NCBI RefSeq assembly: GCF_001591625.1 | Contig: NZ_BCVG01000016.1 | Coordinates: 1 to 56,907 of the forward strand | Source of the DNA: Metabacillus fastidiosus NBRC 101226 | GTDB taxonomy: Bacteria; Bacillota; Bacilli; Bacillales; Bacillaceae | Direction: 5' to 3' | Length of the DNA stretch: 56,907 nucleotides | In this document: positions 43,257 through 52,166 of the stretch, in pieces | How positions within the stretch are numbered: position 1 is the stretch's first letter | Layout: each line of letters starts with the position of its first letter | The notes under the pieces: model-generated | Told to the model about the DNA's origin: nothing | Databases searched by the model: none | What the model saw: the letters and a program-made list of their open reading frames with translations, nothing else | Position numbers and translations under genes: made by a program

Positions 43257-44486
43257 TTAATAAACCTTTATAGGTAGGGAAGTTAAAGACTGTCCTGTTG
43301 CTGAAGGAGTTAAATTACTTTCTAATTTAAATTCTTCGATTGGCTGGATGTGAGAAAATTTTTTCAGGAATGTTTCTAGTCCAATTTTCATTTCTAATCG
43401 TGCAAGAGGCGCACCTAAACAGAAATGCGGACCATTTCCGAATGTTAAATGCTTTTTATTGTTTGGACGGTGAATATCTATTGAAAAAGGATTTTCAAAC
43501 ATATCTTCATCCATATTTGATGCACTCATCCAAGCAATAACTACATCTCCTTTTTTTAATTCAACACCTAATAAATCATTGTCTTGCTTAACGGTACGTT
43601 CTCTCTTTGAGGTATGAAAACGGTATCGGAGCATTTCTTCAACTACTTTTGGGACTAATTCTATATTATCTCTCAGTTCTTGATATAGTGATTCGTCATC
43701 ATAGAGCAGGGAGTAAAATGTATTTGCTATTGCATGACTAGTTGTTTCTACTCCTGCCCCTAAAAGTAACATTGTAGCTTGAACAATTTCTTGATCTGTG
43801 AATTTTTCACCATCTACTTCAGCTTGAATTAAATCAGAAATAACATCATCGGAAAGGTTTGAACGTTTTTGAATGACAATAGGATAGAGATATTCGAAAT
43901 ATTCTTTTGCAGCACGTTGTTTTTCTAGTTCGATTTGTTCCAATTTTTCTTTGTCATAAGGGTGGAAAAGGATATCAACCCATTTTTTAAATTGATATCT
44001 ATCGTGTATCGGTACTCCAAATAAATCGGCAATAACTAAACTAGGCAAAGGAGACGCCAAGGCTTCTACAATATCAACAGTAGAATTTTCTTGTATCTCT
44101 TCTACAAGCTCAGCTGCAATCTGTTGAATACGCGGTTCCCAGTTTTTTAAACTGCGGCGAGTAAAGGCTGCTGCTAACAAAGAACGACTCTTTCGATGTT
44201 GAGGAGGATCTACACTTATAATGTTTGTGAGAGGGGAAGTTTTTTCTTGGCTGTTATTGGATCCGACAAAGATAGTAGTTCTAGATCCCTCACTTGAAAA
44301 GAATTCATAGTTGCTTAATACCTGTTTAACATGGTCGTATTTAAATACATTCCATGTATCTGTTTTTTCATGATAATAAACAGGATAATTATAGAGCATT
44401 TCTTTATACCAATTGATAGGAAAAAATTGTTCTGTACGTGATTGGAAACTTGTGATTTCTTCAACTGAAATTACTTCCTTATTCAT
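43257..44486 (-). CDS. Cytochrome P450
   Basis: A 409-residue soluble bacterial P450: I-helix AGVETTSH (oxygen activation), ExxR motif in EEMLRYR, and heme-binding FGNGPHFCLGAPLARLE with axial Cys356. It catalyses NAD(P)H-dependent monooxygenation through separate ferredoxin partners. The sequence recalls Bacillus CYP106/CYP109-type fatty-acid or steroid hydroxylases, but the subfamily is not certain and the substrate is unknown. AAAGGAGG lies 11-12 bases before the ATG. No redox partner gene is adjacent. Confidence 0.9.
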   Translation of the reverse strand: MNKEVISVEEITSFQSRTEQFFPINWYKEMLYNYPVYYHEKTDTWNVFKYDHVKQVLSNYEFFSSEGSRTTIFVGSNNSQEKTSPLTNIISVDPPQHRKSRSLLAAAFTRRSLKNWEPRIQQIAAELVEEIQENSTVDIVEALASPLPSLVIADLFGVPIHDRYQFKKWVDILFHPYDKEKLEQIELEKQRAAKEYFEYLYPIVIQKRSNLSDDVISDLIQAEVDGEKFTDQEIVQATMLLLGAGVETTSHAIANTFYSLLYDDESLYQELRDNIELVPKVVEEMLRYRFHTSKRERTVKQDNDLLGVELKKGDVVIAWMSASNMDEDMFENPFSIDIHRPNNKKHLTFGNGPHFCLGAPLARLEMKIGLETFLKKFSHIQPIEEFKLESNLTPSATGQSLTSLPIKVY

Positions 44487-44642
44487 ACTATTCTTGTTCC
44501 TCCTTTAAAATGATATATGAATTCCTTCTTTATAAATAATCATGCTTGTAGCAAATAATGTAAATAAGTATTTGGAATGAATTTACTGTAGGTATGTTTA
44601 TTCATTAATAAACTGAATGAGCTGTGATTTACAACTTTGTTA

Positions 44643-44738
44643 CTGCCTAAAATATCAATTATGTTAACTAGATTTATATAAAAAATTTTTTTGATATTTA
44701 AGGAACTTCTTCAACTAACCAGCTAATAGTCTGTCAAC
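44643..44738 (+). repeat. Composite repeat left of the IS110 element
   Basis: Tail CCTAAAATATCAATTATG then TTAACTAGATTTATATAAAA (44646-44683), a spacer, and CTTCTTCAACTAACC (44706-44720), a left palindrome arm. What follows (AGCTAATAGTCTG) is not the normal right arm, consistent with interruption or decay. Confidence 0.65.
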
Positions 44739-44851
44739 AATTTTCAATAAAAACTTAAAATCATTCATGCTATACTAAAAATATGCATACTAAATAACCT
44801 TCGGTCATCTTTTAACTGGAAGGTTTTGAACTATTTAGTTAGATATAGTTT

Positions 44852-46086
44852 TTAACCTATATCTTGGAAAGTTGTTTTGTTTTTTAATAGGGCATAAATC
44901 CAATGTAAGAGTTTATTTACACATGCAATTATAGCTACTTTAAAAGGTTTTCCTTCTTCACGTTTTTTATCGTAAAACTCACGCATTTTTTTGTTGCGAG
45001 GAATGATTTCATCCGTCGTCTTCTTTTTACGACAATCACGAATGGCACAACGCACTGCCATATATAAGGCATGACGAAGTCTGCTGGATCCTCGTTTTGT
45101 AATCCGATTCTTAGTGGCTGTAAACTTGCCGGATTCGAATACGCTAGGATCAACTCCAGCGAAAGCTACAAGCTTTTTAGGATTGTTAAATCGATCTATC
45201 TCACCAATTTCAGAAATAACGTTGCCGCGATCTTTTCTCCTATTCCTGGGATAGATTTGATGATATTATATTCTTCAATTTCTTTGGCAAGAGTGTCTAT
45301 CTCTGCTTCTAACTTTGATAGATGCTCTTTGTACTGAAGAAGAATACTTATATACATACCAAGGCTTAAAATATGACTCTGATAAACAGTCTTTTCAAAA
45401 GGATTACGAGCTGCCGCAGCTTGAAGCTGAATTGCCTTTTCGTTTACCCATTTGATGGACCGACTTTTACATAGATCAAATATCTTATTTGTAATGATTT
45501 CTTCATTTGCCTTCAAAATATCTTCTGAAGAAGGAAACTCTGAAAGAGTTAAGAGAGATACCACAGAATATAAGTCTCCAAAAACTCCTTTATATTCAGG
45601 GAATACTTGTTCAAGCACTGCCTGAAATTGAAGCTTTGTTTGAATCATCACGCCAGTTATATTTTCATGTTGTCTTGTGAGATTCCGAAGATTCAATAAC
45701 TGGACACCACGCTTTTTATAAGGTTCTAATTCCTCTTTATAAAACAACTCACAGAGAAGATAAGCATCAATGGCATCTGTCTTTACTTTTCTTAAGCTAG
45801 ATCCTCTAGCTTTATATGAAATCAATGGATTAATGATAATCAATAAATATCCTCTTTCTTCCAAGTGTTGAACGACTGGAGCTTGATAATGCCCAGTCGC
45901 TTCTAATATTACCGAAGGTTTCTTCCCAGACTCTTGTTTTATATCCTCAAGAAATGATACAAGTGAACTAAGTCCTTCTAGTGTATGGTCAACTTTAAAG
46001 CTCTTACGATATGGTTTATTTTTATCCAGAAATGCTTGTACCTGACTTTCCCCTTTAGATATATCCAGACCTACAACTGGATTCAT
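44852..46086 (-). pseudogene. IS110-family transposase with frameshift
   Basis: The N-terminal part (45196-46086, 296 codons) has the RuvC-like DEDD set: VVGLDISKG (Asp8), VILEATGHY and KVKTDAIDAYLL. The frame then breaks near 45220-45235, just after IPGIGEKIAAT. The C-terminal domain continues in another frame: EIGEIDRFNNPKKLVAFAGV, DPS, SGKF, ITKRGSSRLRHALYMAVRCA, to TAA at 44852. This second domain holds the catalytic serine region. Restoring one base near 45228 would give a full-length protein of about 410 residues. As read, the transposase is inactive. Confidence 0.85.
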
Positions 46087-46290
46087 TCTGAATCTCCTCC
46101 TAATCTAGTGATTTGCCAGTAACCCCTAATTCCTCCATGCAGTGTCATAGCTTCGCTTGTTATACGAGATCTATGTCCCAACCAGCCTCAATCATGTTTC
46201 TAGAAGTAGGGGGCGAACGGTTTAGTTGACGGGGTCAAGCCCCACGGGCAGATTACGTTCTACCCTGGCTACTGATATAATAAATCCATA
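46087..46290 (-). ncRNA. Candidate bridge RNA of the IS110 element
   Basis: About 200 bases of relatively GC-rich non-coding sequence lie directly upstream of the transposase start. On the minus strand they can fold into GGGTAG/CTGCCC and GGGG-CTTGA-CCCC stems, with a further paired region nearer the gene. In IS110-group elements the left non-coding end encodes a bridge RNA that pairs with donor and target DNA (established for IS621). The assignment here rests on position and foldability only. Confidence 0.5.
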
Positions 46291-46298
46291 ATAAAAAT

Positions 46299-46358
46299 GG
46301 TCAACCAGAAATATCTGGCTGACCTTATAATACGAACGGGGTAGGTTAGTTGAAGAAG
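46299..46358 (+). repeat. Composite repeat right of the IS110 element
   Basis: Stem GGTCAACCAGA/TCTGGCTGACC (46299-46324; one mismatch), then ACGGGGTAGGTTAGTTGAAG, the loop and right arm of the palindrome. It lacks a normal left arm, which is present instead at the left side of the IS. Confidence 0.65.
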
Positions 46359-46437
46359 GAAAATAATATTAAGGATAGAAATCCTTCTTTTTATAAGCCA
46401 TTATTAATAAGTGATTTTGTTACACATGGAGGTATTT

Positions 46438-47265
46438 ATGCCAATTTTAAAAATAGGAAATGTCCGTGTCAGAAGGGATTCAAACGAAGATACAGTTATC
46501 ATTAAGGATTCTAGTTCAATTAATGAGAGTGTTAAATATATAAATGAGTTTAATGTAAAGAATGTAGATGTAGATGACTTTAATTGGGATGATTTAAATT
46601 TCCTAAAGGAATGTTTATCAATTGAAAAGTTGTCGATTCTTAATCATTTTATAAAAGACCTTAGTGGTATTTATGGCTTAATAAAATTAAGAGTATTGTC
46701 AATAAATGAAGCAACAACTAAGGCTGAATTCAGAATCGACGAGTTAAAGAATTTAGAGGAATTGTATGGAGAATTACCGAAAAACACCTTCGGTATTAAC
46801 AAGTTAAAAAGATTACAAAAGGTTGAATTGTGGGGCTATAAACCAAAAACAAGGAATCTAAATGAATTTAAGAATTTGAAAAGTTTAAATGTAATAAGTT
46901 TAGCCCAATCAAGACTCGATACTCTTGATGGTATTGAAAAAATAGTAAATTTAAAGAGCCTTGGATTGTACTATCTTAGAACATTAAAGGATATAACAGC
47001 GTTGCAAGATGTAAAGGCTCCTATTACTGAATTGTTTTTTGAGAATTGTAAAAGCATAGTAGACTTCTCTCCTATCCAAAATTTAAAGGAACTTGAAAAG
47101 CTAAAGATTTCATCCAGTGGAGATATACCTTCACTCAGCTTTGTATCAACGCTAAACAAATTAAAGAGTCTTGTGTTTTCGGGAACCAATGTCTTAGATG
47201 AAAATTTAACTGTTTGTGAAGGAATCGAGTATATTTATTATACGAAGCAAAAACTTAAAAGCTAA
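46438..47265 (+). CDS. Leucine-rich-repeat protein
   Basis: A 275-residue soluble protein made largely of leucine-rich units of about 22 residues (LKNLEELYGEL, LKRLQKVELWG, FKNLKSLNVISL, IVNLKSLGLYYL, LKELEKLKISS, LNKLKSLVFSG). No signal peptide or anchor is present, so it is likely cytoplasmic and acts in protein binding. Stand-alone LRR proteins of this size occur among immunity and contact-system accessory genes. TGGAGG lies 6 bases before ATG 46438. Single-gene unit between composite repeats. Confidence 0.75.
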   Translation: MPILKIGNVRVRRDSNEDTVIIKDSSSINESVKYINEFNVKNVDVDDFNWDDLNFLKECLSIEKLSILNHFIKDLSGIYGLIKLRVLSINEATTKAEFRIDELKNLEELYGELPKNTFGINKLKRLQKVELWGYKPKTRNLNEFKNLKSLNVISLAQSRLDTLDGIEKIVNLKSLGLYYLRTLKDITALQDVKAPITELFFENCKSIVDFSPIQNLKELEKLKISSSGDIPSLSFVSTLNKLKSLVFSGTNVLDENLTVCEGIEYIYYTKQKLKS

Positions 47266-47295
47266 GAAAACTGGTTGAACAAAAAAGGAATACGT

Positions 47296-47323
47296 ATTTA
47301 ACTAACGGGTGCGTTAGTTGAAT
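47296..47323. repeat. Best-preserved palindrome module
   Basis: ATTTAACTAAC-GGGTGC-GTTAGTTGAAT: perfect AACTAAC/GTTAGTT arms, extended by one G-T pair to 11 positions. It follows the LRR gene stop and precedes a terminator, as in other copies. Confidence 0.85.
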
Positions 47324-47343
47324 AAGATTCAAACAATTTTAAG

Positions 47344-47384
47344 GAGCCTTATTACAATAAAATGTAGCAAGGCTCGTATCTTTT
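47344..47384 (+). terminator. Terminator after the LRR gene
   Basis: Stem GAGCCTT/AAGGCTC with a long loop and T4. Between here and 47660 there is a 74-codon frame beginning at TTG 47430 with no ribosome site; I do not regard it as established. Confidence 0.6.
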
Positions 47385-47662
47385 AAAACAAAATTCAATT
47401 GTTACGGAAATGAAGTCGTTTAGAAGCTTTTGAAAAATGATAAAGAAAAGTATGTTGATAGCGACTGTCTATACTTCAAACTATGCTCCTTTAGTTCGGG
47501 TTATAGGAAAGACCATAATCGGACTGATAAGTGTGAAGAGGATGAAACGAAGTATAGGTTATGGCCCTTCGCTTATATTGGACTGATAATCGACTATAAT
47601 TACGTATTAAGTATTTTTACTGAAAAATATAGAAAAAGCACCCACATTTTATGAGTAATTTA

Positions 47663-48229
47663 CTATTCTCTATTCTGAGTTGAGAATTTAGGTTTATGTA
47701 ATATATGAAATAACCAGGTTATAACTTTTGCTATCAAAAGTACAAATACGTATCCAAAAAATAAGTGAAAATAATTAATTTCACCGTACATTCTAAAAAG
47801 ACCAGTACTTACTAAAATAGGCTTTAAAATAAATGCAAATATAGCGGCAGTTATTATAGCGTATAGGTAATAATTTTTATGATTATTTAATGTCCATTGG
47901 TAAATGAGCATGAAAGCCACAGGGACCATGGAGGTGTCCAATGAGATGCTTGGCAGTGCAGGGATAATCTGATAAGGGTAATGCCAATAGCCTCTATTTA
48001 TACCGTATAAATCGATAAATGTAAAAAAACATGAACGTTATATCCATAAAAACCAATTAGAAATACTTTACTTCGGTCAATTTTGATATAAAGAATAACC
48101 AATGGGACTAAAAGAATAGCAATTAAAACCCAAAACTGCCACGTATAAGGGTTAGAATAGTCTGTTCAAAGAATCGGTATTCTCTTTTCTACCGTATAGA
48201 ATCTTGTCAAATTCACGTAAACGACCCAA
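47663..48229 (-). pseudogene. CBO0543-family membrane protein, frameshifted
   Basis: GGAGG lies before TTG 48229, opening a frame (GRLREFDKILYGRKENTDSL) that stops after about 25 codons. Other frames continue the protein: TDYSNPYTWQFWVLIAILLV, then after an A7/T7 run at 48023-48029 YGINRGYWHYPYQIIPALPS through to the stop at 47663. The C-terminal 92 codons are open (SLDTSMVPVAFMLIYQW). The HWYY/IPALPS-type motif and multiple helices fit the CBO0543 family of sporulation-associated membrane proteins. At least two frameshifts make it non-functional as read. Confidence 0.7.
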
Positions 48230-48363
48230 TAGAATTCCTCCCTAATGTTTGCCGATTATACAGTTAGAATAACCTAATATATTTAGTTTATTAGTAATTA
48301 AATAAAGAAGATAATTATTTCGCATTTCGAGTAAACCGTGTAGTAGTATTCTGGGAGGGAAGC

Positions 48364-48608
48364 ATGGAAAGAGCAATTTACGTAAATGAAAGAATTGATA
48401 AAATTAACAAACTATTTTCGGTTTGTTGGTTTGTTTTTAGATCAAATGGCAGTTGCAATTTAATAGTCGGGATACAATTAAAGTTAAGCAGTATTGGGAG
48501 AGTCTTGAGGTTAGTTTTGATTTCCGTTGGTATGTTTTTTATACCAATGAGCAAATGGAATTAGGTATTAAGGAAATTGTAAGTGAGCCAGTTTTATTTA
48601 TGACTTAG
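48364..48608 (+). pseudogene. Broken gene of unknown function
   Basis: GGGAGGG precedes ATG 48364 (MERAIYVNERIDKINKLFS). The frame then loses protein character, while another frame from about 48445 to TAG 48606-48608 encodes a coherent WQLQFNSRDTIKVKQYWESL and YTNEQMELGIKEIVSEP. A frameshift near 48425-48450 is likely. Family not recognised. Confidence 0.4.
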
Positions 48609-48844
48609 ATGCTATACAAGGTAGAAGATTGCACATTAGGTAAAGTTTCAGATGAAAAATTGGGGAGAGTTTCCTGAGAAAAATGTGATTGAACTCGTTC
48701 GTTCCTTCCTTCGATTCCCTTTTCATCAGTTTGTTTTAATTCGGTTTTCGCGTTTAATTGAAATACACCGTAAGAACCAGGCACTAGAAAAAATTTTAAT
48801 CATATATAGGTGATATCCAGTTCTAATTTGATGAGGAGGATATC

Positions 48845-49942
48845 ATGAAACCAATGTTACCTATGGAAAAATACTTCGGTAAGTTAGAACTAGTTTATTC
48901 ATTTTATGGAGCTATGCCTACAGGTGTGAGTGTGTCAGAAACCGGTCGCATTTTCATTTGCTTTCCGAAATGGGGAGACGTCGTTAAATTTACCGTCGCT
49001 GAAATTGTTGGGGGTCAATTGCAACCTTATCCTAGTTACGAAACTAATTTGTTTGACCCAGGGAATCTCACACTGTCTTTCATCAGTGTCCAAAGTGTAG
49101 TCGCGGATGGTAGGGGAACACTTTGGGTATTAGATACTGCGGCACCGAATTTTTCTGAACCAATAAAAGGAGGGGCAAAACTAGTTGCTGTTGATCTAAA
49201 AACCAATACAATAAGAAAAGTATATACCTTTACAGAAGATGTTGTCCTTCCCACAACTTACCTGAATGATGTCCGATTTGATTTTCGTGTTGGAAAAGCT
49301 GGTTATGCATATATAACCGATTCATCTTCCAAAGGACCAGGAGCAATTATCATCGTAGATTTAGAAAATGGAAACGCATTTAGACGGTTAAATGGGGCAA
49401 ATTCAACTTCACCGGATCGCTATTTTTTACCGAAAGTAGAAGGAAAAGTGTTGATGAATCGAAATAAAGATGGCCTGACTTCTCCATTTAGATTGGCGTC
49501 TGACGGTATTGCGATTTCTCCTAATGGAAAGGTATTATTTTTTTGTCCACTAACCAGTCGTCATCTGTTCTCGATCTCAACAGAAGCCCTGAGAGACAGA
49601 AATATACCGGACATGGATTTACTTTATCATGTGAAGTATTGGGGAGAAAAAGGTGCGTCTGATGGAATGATCACAGATGCAAAAGGGGCCATTTATGCTG
49701 GAGATTATGAGAACAATAGTATTCGAAAGATATTGCCGAATGGCACAATGGAAACCATCGCACATGATCCGAGAATTTTATGGCCGGATACTTTTTCGAT
49801 TGGTCCGGATGAATACTTATATGTCATTGTGAACCAATTACATCGGCAGGCAAGATTTCATTATGGAAAAGACCTGCGACAAAAACCTTATAGTTTACTT
49901 CGTATCAAAATTGATGAATTTCCTGCTCCAACTTTTTCATAA
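48845..49942 (+). CDS. Major royal jelly/yellow-family beta-propeller protein
   Basis: A 365-residue soluble protein with repeated beta-propeller blades (TGVSVSETGRIFICFPKW, LWVLDTAAPNF, LNDVRFDFRVGKAGYAYITD, GIAISPNGKVLFFCPLTSR, GMITDAKGAIYAGDYENN) characteristic of the MRJP/yellow family, which includes L-dopachrome-tautomerase-related proteins. There is no signal peptide. Bacterial members are little studied; a role in oxidative or pigment chemistry is only analogy. GAGGAGG lies 4-6 bases before the ATG. Monocistronic; it precedes, convergently, the coat cluster. Confidence 0.85.
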   Translation: MKPMLPMEKYFGKLELVYSFYGAMPTGVSVSETGRIFICFPKWGDVVKFTVAEIVGGQLQPYPSYETNLFDPGNLTLSFISVQSVVADGRGTLWVLDTAAPNFSEPIKGGAKLVAVDLKTNTIRKVYTFTEDVVLPTTYLNDVRFDFRVGKAGYAYITDSSSKGPGAIIIVDLENGNAFRRLNGANSTSPDRYFLPKVEGKVLMNRNKDGLTSPFRLASDGIAISPNGKVLFFCPLTSRHLFSISTEALRDRNIPDMDLLYHVKYWGEKGASDGMITDAKGAIYAGDYENNSIRKILPNGTMETIAHDPRILWPDTFSIGPDEYLYVIVNQLHRQARFHYGKDLRQKPYSLLRIKIDEFPAPTFS

Positions 49943-50096
49943 TAAAAATAGTCGATTAATTGTTTTCATTATATAGTGTAAAACAAACACGAGTAAGCAA
50001 GAAGTATTAACTGTATTTACTTCTGCCAAATAAACTCAAAATGGTTTTAATAGGAACAGTTTATTTGGTGAGTGTTAAACTGTTCCTGGAAATTTT

Positions 50097-50402
50097 TCAT
50101 AATGTCGGTAAGTTCAATGCTGTATTGATATTATTTAAATCCAAACTGATCTGTTCGTTTGTATCCCAAGCATGGTACCATCCCTTTTCTACCATATATG
50201 TGGATATTTGTTCATGCATATCAAGAGCTTCCACTAAATGGCGAGTGAGCATTTCTTTAATTTCCGGTGTTCCTGCCTCCGTAACTGCCATGGCATAATT
50301 TCTAATTCCACTTTTAGCTGAAATGAGTAGATCCATTGCAACCACTTGATCCGATAGTGCGTCCATACCAGTTAAAGTTTCAATGATTGGATTCATGTTC
50401 AT
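50097..50402 (-). CDS. yraD: CotF-like spore coat protein (YraD type)
   Basis: A 101-residue helical protein of the coat-F family: ALSDQVVAMDLLISAKSGIR, AVTEAGTPEIKEMLTRHL, MHEQISTYMVEKGWYHAW. It corresponds to the last gene of the Bacillus subtilis yraG-yraF-adhB-yraE-yraD order. Paralogous to the protein encoded at 51782. AGGAG serves ATG 50402 or the ATG two codons later. Expected in the spore coat. Confidence 0.83.
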   Translation of the reverse strand: MNMNPIIETLTGMDALSDQVVAMDLLISAKSGIRNYAMAVTEAGTPEIKEMLTRHLVEALDMHEQISTYMVEKGWYHAWDTNEQISLDLNNINTALNLPTL

Positions 50403-50414
50403 TCATCTCCTAAT

Positions 50415-50609
50415 TTACTGCTTAGCGTTGGAAAGGATAGAAGCATATTCTTGTAATTGTCTCGTAGATACATCAATGTCTTGCTGCATAATATCTTTTA
50501 ATAGCTGATCTGTAACTAACGCTTTCATCGTTTTGGATTTAGTTAAACAAGTGGTCTTAAATGCAGCCATCTCATGGACCTCAAGAACTTCATGTAAGGC
50601 GTAGTTCAT
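50415..50609 (-). CDS. yraE: CotF-like spore coat protein (YraE type)
   Basis: Sixty-four residues: LHEVLEVHEMAAFKTTCLTK, SKTMKALVTDQLLKDIMQQD, a short coat-F-like helical unit paralogous to the protein at 52167. GGAGG lies 8 bases before the ATG. It pairs with the adjacent YraD-type protein; together they look like the two halves of CotF encoded separately. Confidence 0.83.
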   Translation of the reverse strand: MNYALHEVLEVHEMAAFKTTCLTKSKTMKALVTDQLLKDIMQQDIDVSTRQLQEYASILSNAKQ

Positions 50610-50626
50610 TTTTTATACCTCCTTCC

Positions 50627-51763
50627 TCAAGGTTTCAACACGACTTTTATACAATCATCCATTTTTGTGTCAAAAATCTCATAGCCACGCTTTGCTTCAC
50701 TAAGTGGAAGTACATGACTTACGACATCTCCTGGATCAATTTTTCCAGTCGAAACTAATTCAAACATATATGGCATATAGTGGATGACAGGTGCTTGACC
50801 GGAGCGTATATTGATATTTCGCTGCATAATATCTCCAAGAGGAAAACCATTATATCTGCCGCCGTAAACGCCAGTAACTTGAATTGTCCCGCCTTTACGA
50901 ACTGCTTGTGAAGCCATGATAAACGCACTTAATGCTCCGCCTTGAAGCTTCATTCCGCTTGCAAGGAACTCCATATCAGTCATTTTACCGTCCATACCAA
51001 CTGCATCAATGACAACATCAGCGCCGCCTTTGGTGATTTCCTTCAGGTAATTTCCTACATTCTCATGGTCCTCAAAGTTAACAATTTCTACTTTGTTGGT
51101 GCGCTTGGCGTGCTGCAGGCGATAATTGACATAATCAACGGCAATGACTCGCTTTGCCCCTTTTAACCAACAGAATTTTTGAGCAAAAAGACCAACCGGA
51201 CCACAGCCAAGAACAATAACTGTATCTCCATTTTTTACGCCTGCATTGTCAACACTCCAAAAACCAGTAGTCATCGCATCGGCAATAACTGTTAACTTTT
51301 CATCTGGTTCTTCACAAGTCTCTGGAATTTTGAAATGAGTAAAGTTGGCAAATGGCACTCTTAAATATTCAGCTTGCCCACCTGGATAGCCTCCCGTCGT
51401 ACCAGAATATCCGAAATAGGCACCCATATCACCATTATCATTAGAATTATCACATTGGCTTTCCAAATGGTTTTTACAAAAAAAGCATTCACCGCATGCT
51501 ATATTAAAGGGAATAATTACTCGATCTCCCTTTTTTAGTTTAGTCACACCTGGACCAACTTCTTCGACGATTCCCATTGGTTCATGACCAATAACATAGT
51601 TTTCTTGTAGGTTAGGAATCATTCCATGAATTAAATGTAAATCAGACCCACATATAGCTGTACTCGTTACTTTAATAATCATGTCATCTGGTTTTTCAAT
51701 CTTTGGATCTGGAACTTCTTTGACTACAACATTTTTAATACCTTGATACGTTACTGCCTTCAT
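50627..51763 (-). CDS. adhB: Zinc-dependent alcohol dehydrogenase (AdhB type)
   Basis: A 378-residue medium-chain dehydrogenase: catalytic-zinc Cys in AICGSDLHLIHG, GHEPMGIVEEVG, structural-zinc cluster CGECFFCKNHLESQC and NAD-binding GCGPVGLFAQ. It resembles glutathione-independent formaldehyde dehydrogenase-like enzymes. It sits between two pairs of coat genes as in Bacillus subtilis, suggesting it is made during sporulation and possibly packaged in the coat. GGAGG lies 9 bases before the ATG. Confidence 0.9.
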   Translation of the reverse strand: MKAVTYQGIKNVVVKEVPDPKIEKPDDMIIKVTSTAICGSDLHLIHGMIPNLQENYVIGHEPMGIVEEVGPGVTKLKKGDRVIIPFNIACGECFFCKNHLESQCDNSNDNGDMGAYFGYSGTTGGYPGGQAEYLRVPFANFTHFKIPETCEEPDEKLTVIADAMTTGFWSVDNAGVKNGDTVIVLGCGPVGLFAQKFCWLKGAKRVIAVDYVNYRLQHAKRTNKVEIVNFEDHENVGNYLKEITKGGADVVIDAVGMDGKMTDMEFLASGMKLQGGALSAFIMASQAVRKGGTIQVTGVYGGRYNGFPLGDIMQRNINIRSGQAPVIHYMPYMFELVSTGKIDPGDVVSHVLPLSEAKRGYEIFDTKMDDCIKVVLKP

Positions 51764-51781
51764 TGGTTACAGCCTCCAGTG

Positions 51782-52150
51782 TTAGTGATCATCAGGTGTC
51801 CGGTCAAACATACCTTTTCTATTGGTCTCAACAGGGAATAGATTCATTTTGCCAATCATCAATGTATTGTTGGCAGAGAGTTGATCTAGTTTATACTGTT
51901 CACTTAGTTCGTATGGATGGAACCATTTTTTATTAATCATAAGTTCTGTAATTTCTTGATGCATGGCAATACCTTGCATTAACTGGTTTCGTAAGAGGGT
52001 TCTAACATCAGGTGATGCAGACTCCGTTAATGCGACAGCAATATTGCGCACACCTTCTTTGGCACGAAGAAGTAAATCCATCGCAAATGTGGTATCCGCT
52101 AGCTCCGGTACGTGTAGCGAGTTTATAGGGTCTAAATAGTCCTGGTTCAA
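51782..52150 (-). CDS. yraF: CotF-like spore coat protein (YraF type)
   Basis: A 122-residue coat-F family protein: [60 protein letters not shown]. It is paralogous to the protein at 50097 but has a longer, less conserved C-terminus. TTG start at 52150 with AAGGAG 9 bases upstream. Second gene of the coat/AdhB operon. Confidence 0.83.
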   Translation of the reverse strand: MNQDYLDPINSLHVPELADTTFAMDLLLRAKEGVRNIAVALTESASPDVRTLLRNQLMQGIAMHQEITELMINKKWFHPYELSEQYKLDQLSANNTLMIGKMNLFPVETNRKGMFDRTPDDH

Positions 52151-52166
52151 TGAATTTGTCTCCTTT

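Larger units (their letters stand above)
44740..46298 (-). mobile_element. IS110-family insertion sequence (inactive transposase)
   Basis: A minus-strand IS110 transposase pseudogene with about 200 bases of non-coding leader and a short downstream end. IS110 elements lack terminal inverted repeats, so the ends given are estimates. Left and right flanks carry composite-repeat pieces (44643-44738 and 46299-46358), suggesting insertion into, or next to, a repeat copy. One element is seen in the window. Confidence 0.7.

Noticed and set aside
47430-47654. A 74-codon plus-strand frame rich in Lys, Asp and Tyr
   Set aside because: No ribosome site at its TTG start and no recognisable family. An overlapping frame is equally open, so it is probably chance or decay.
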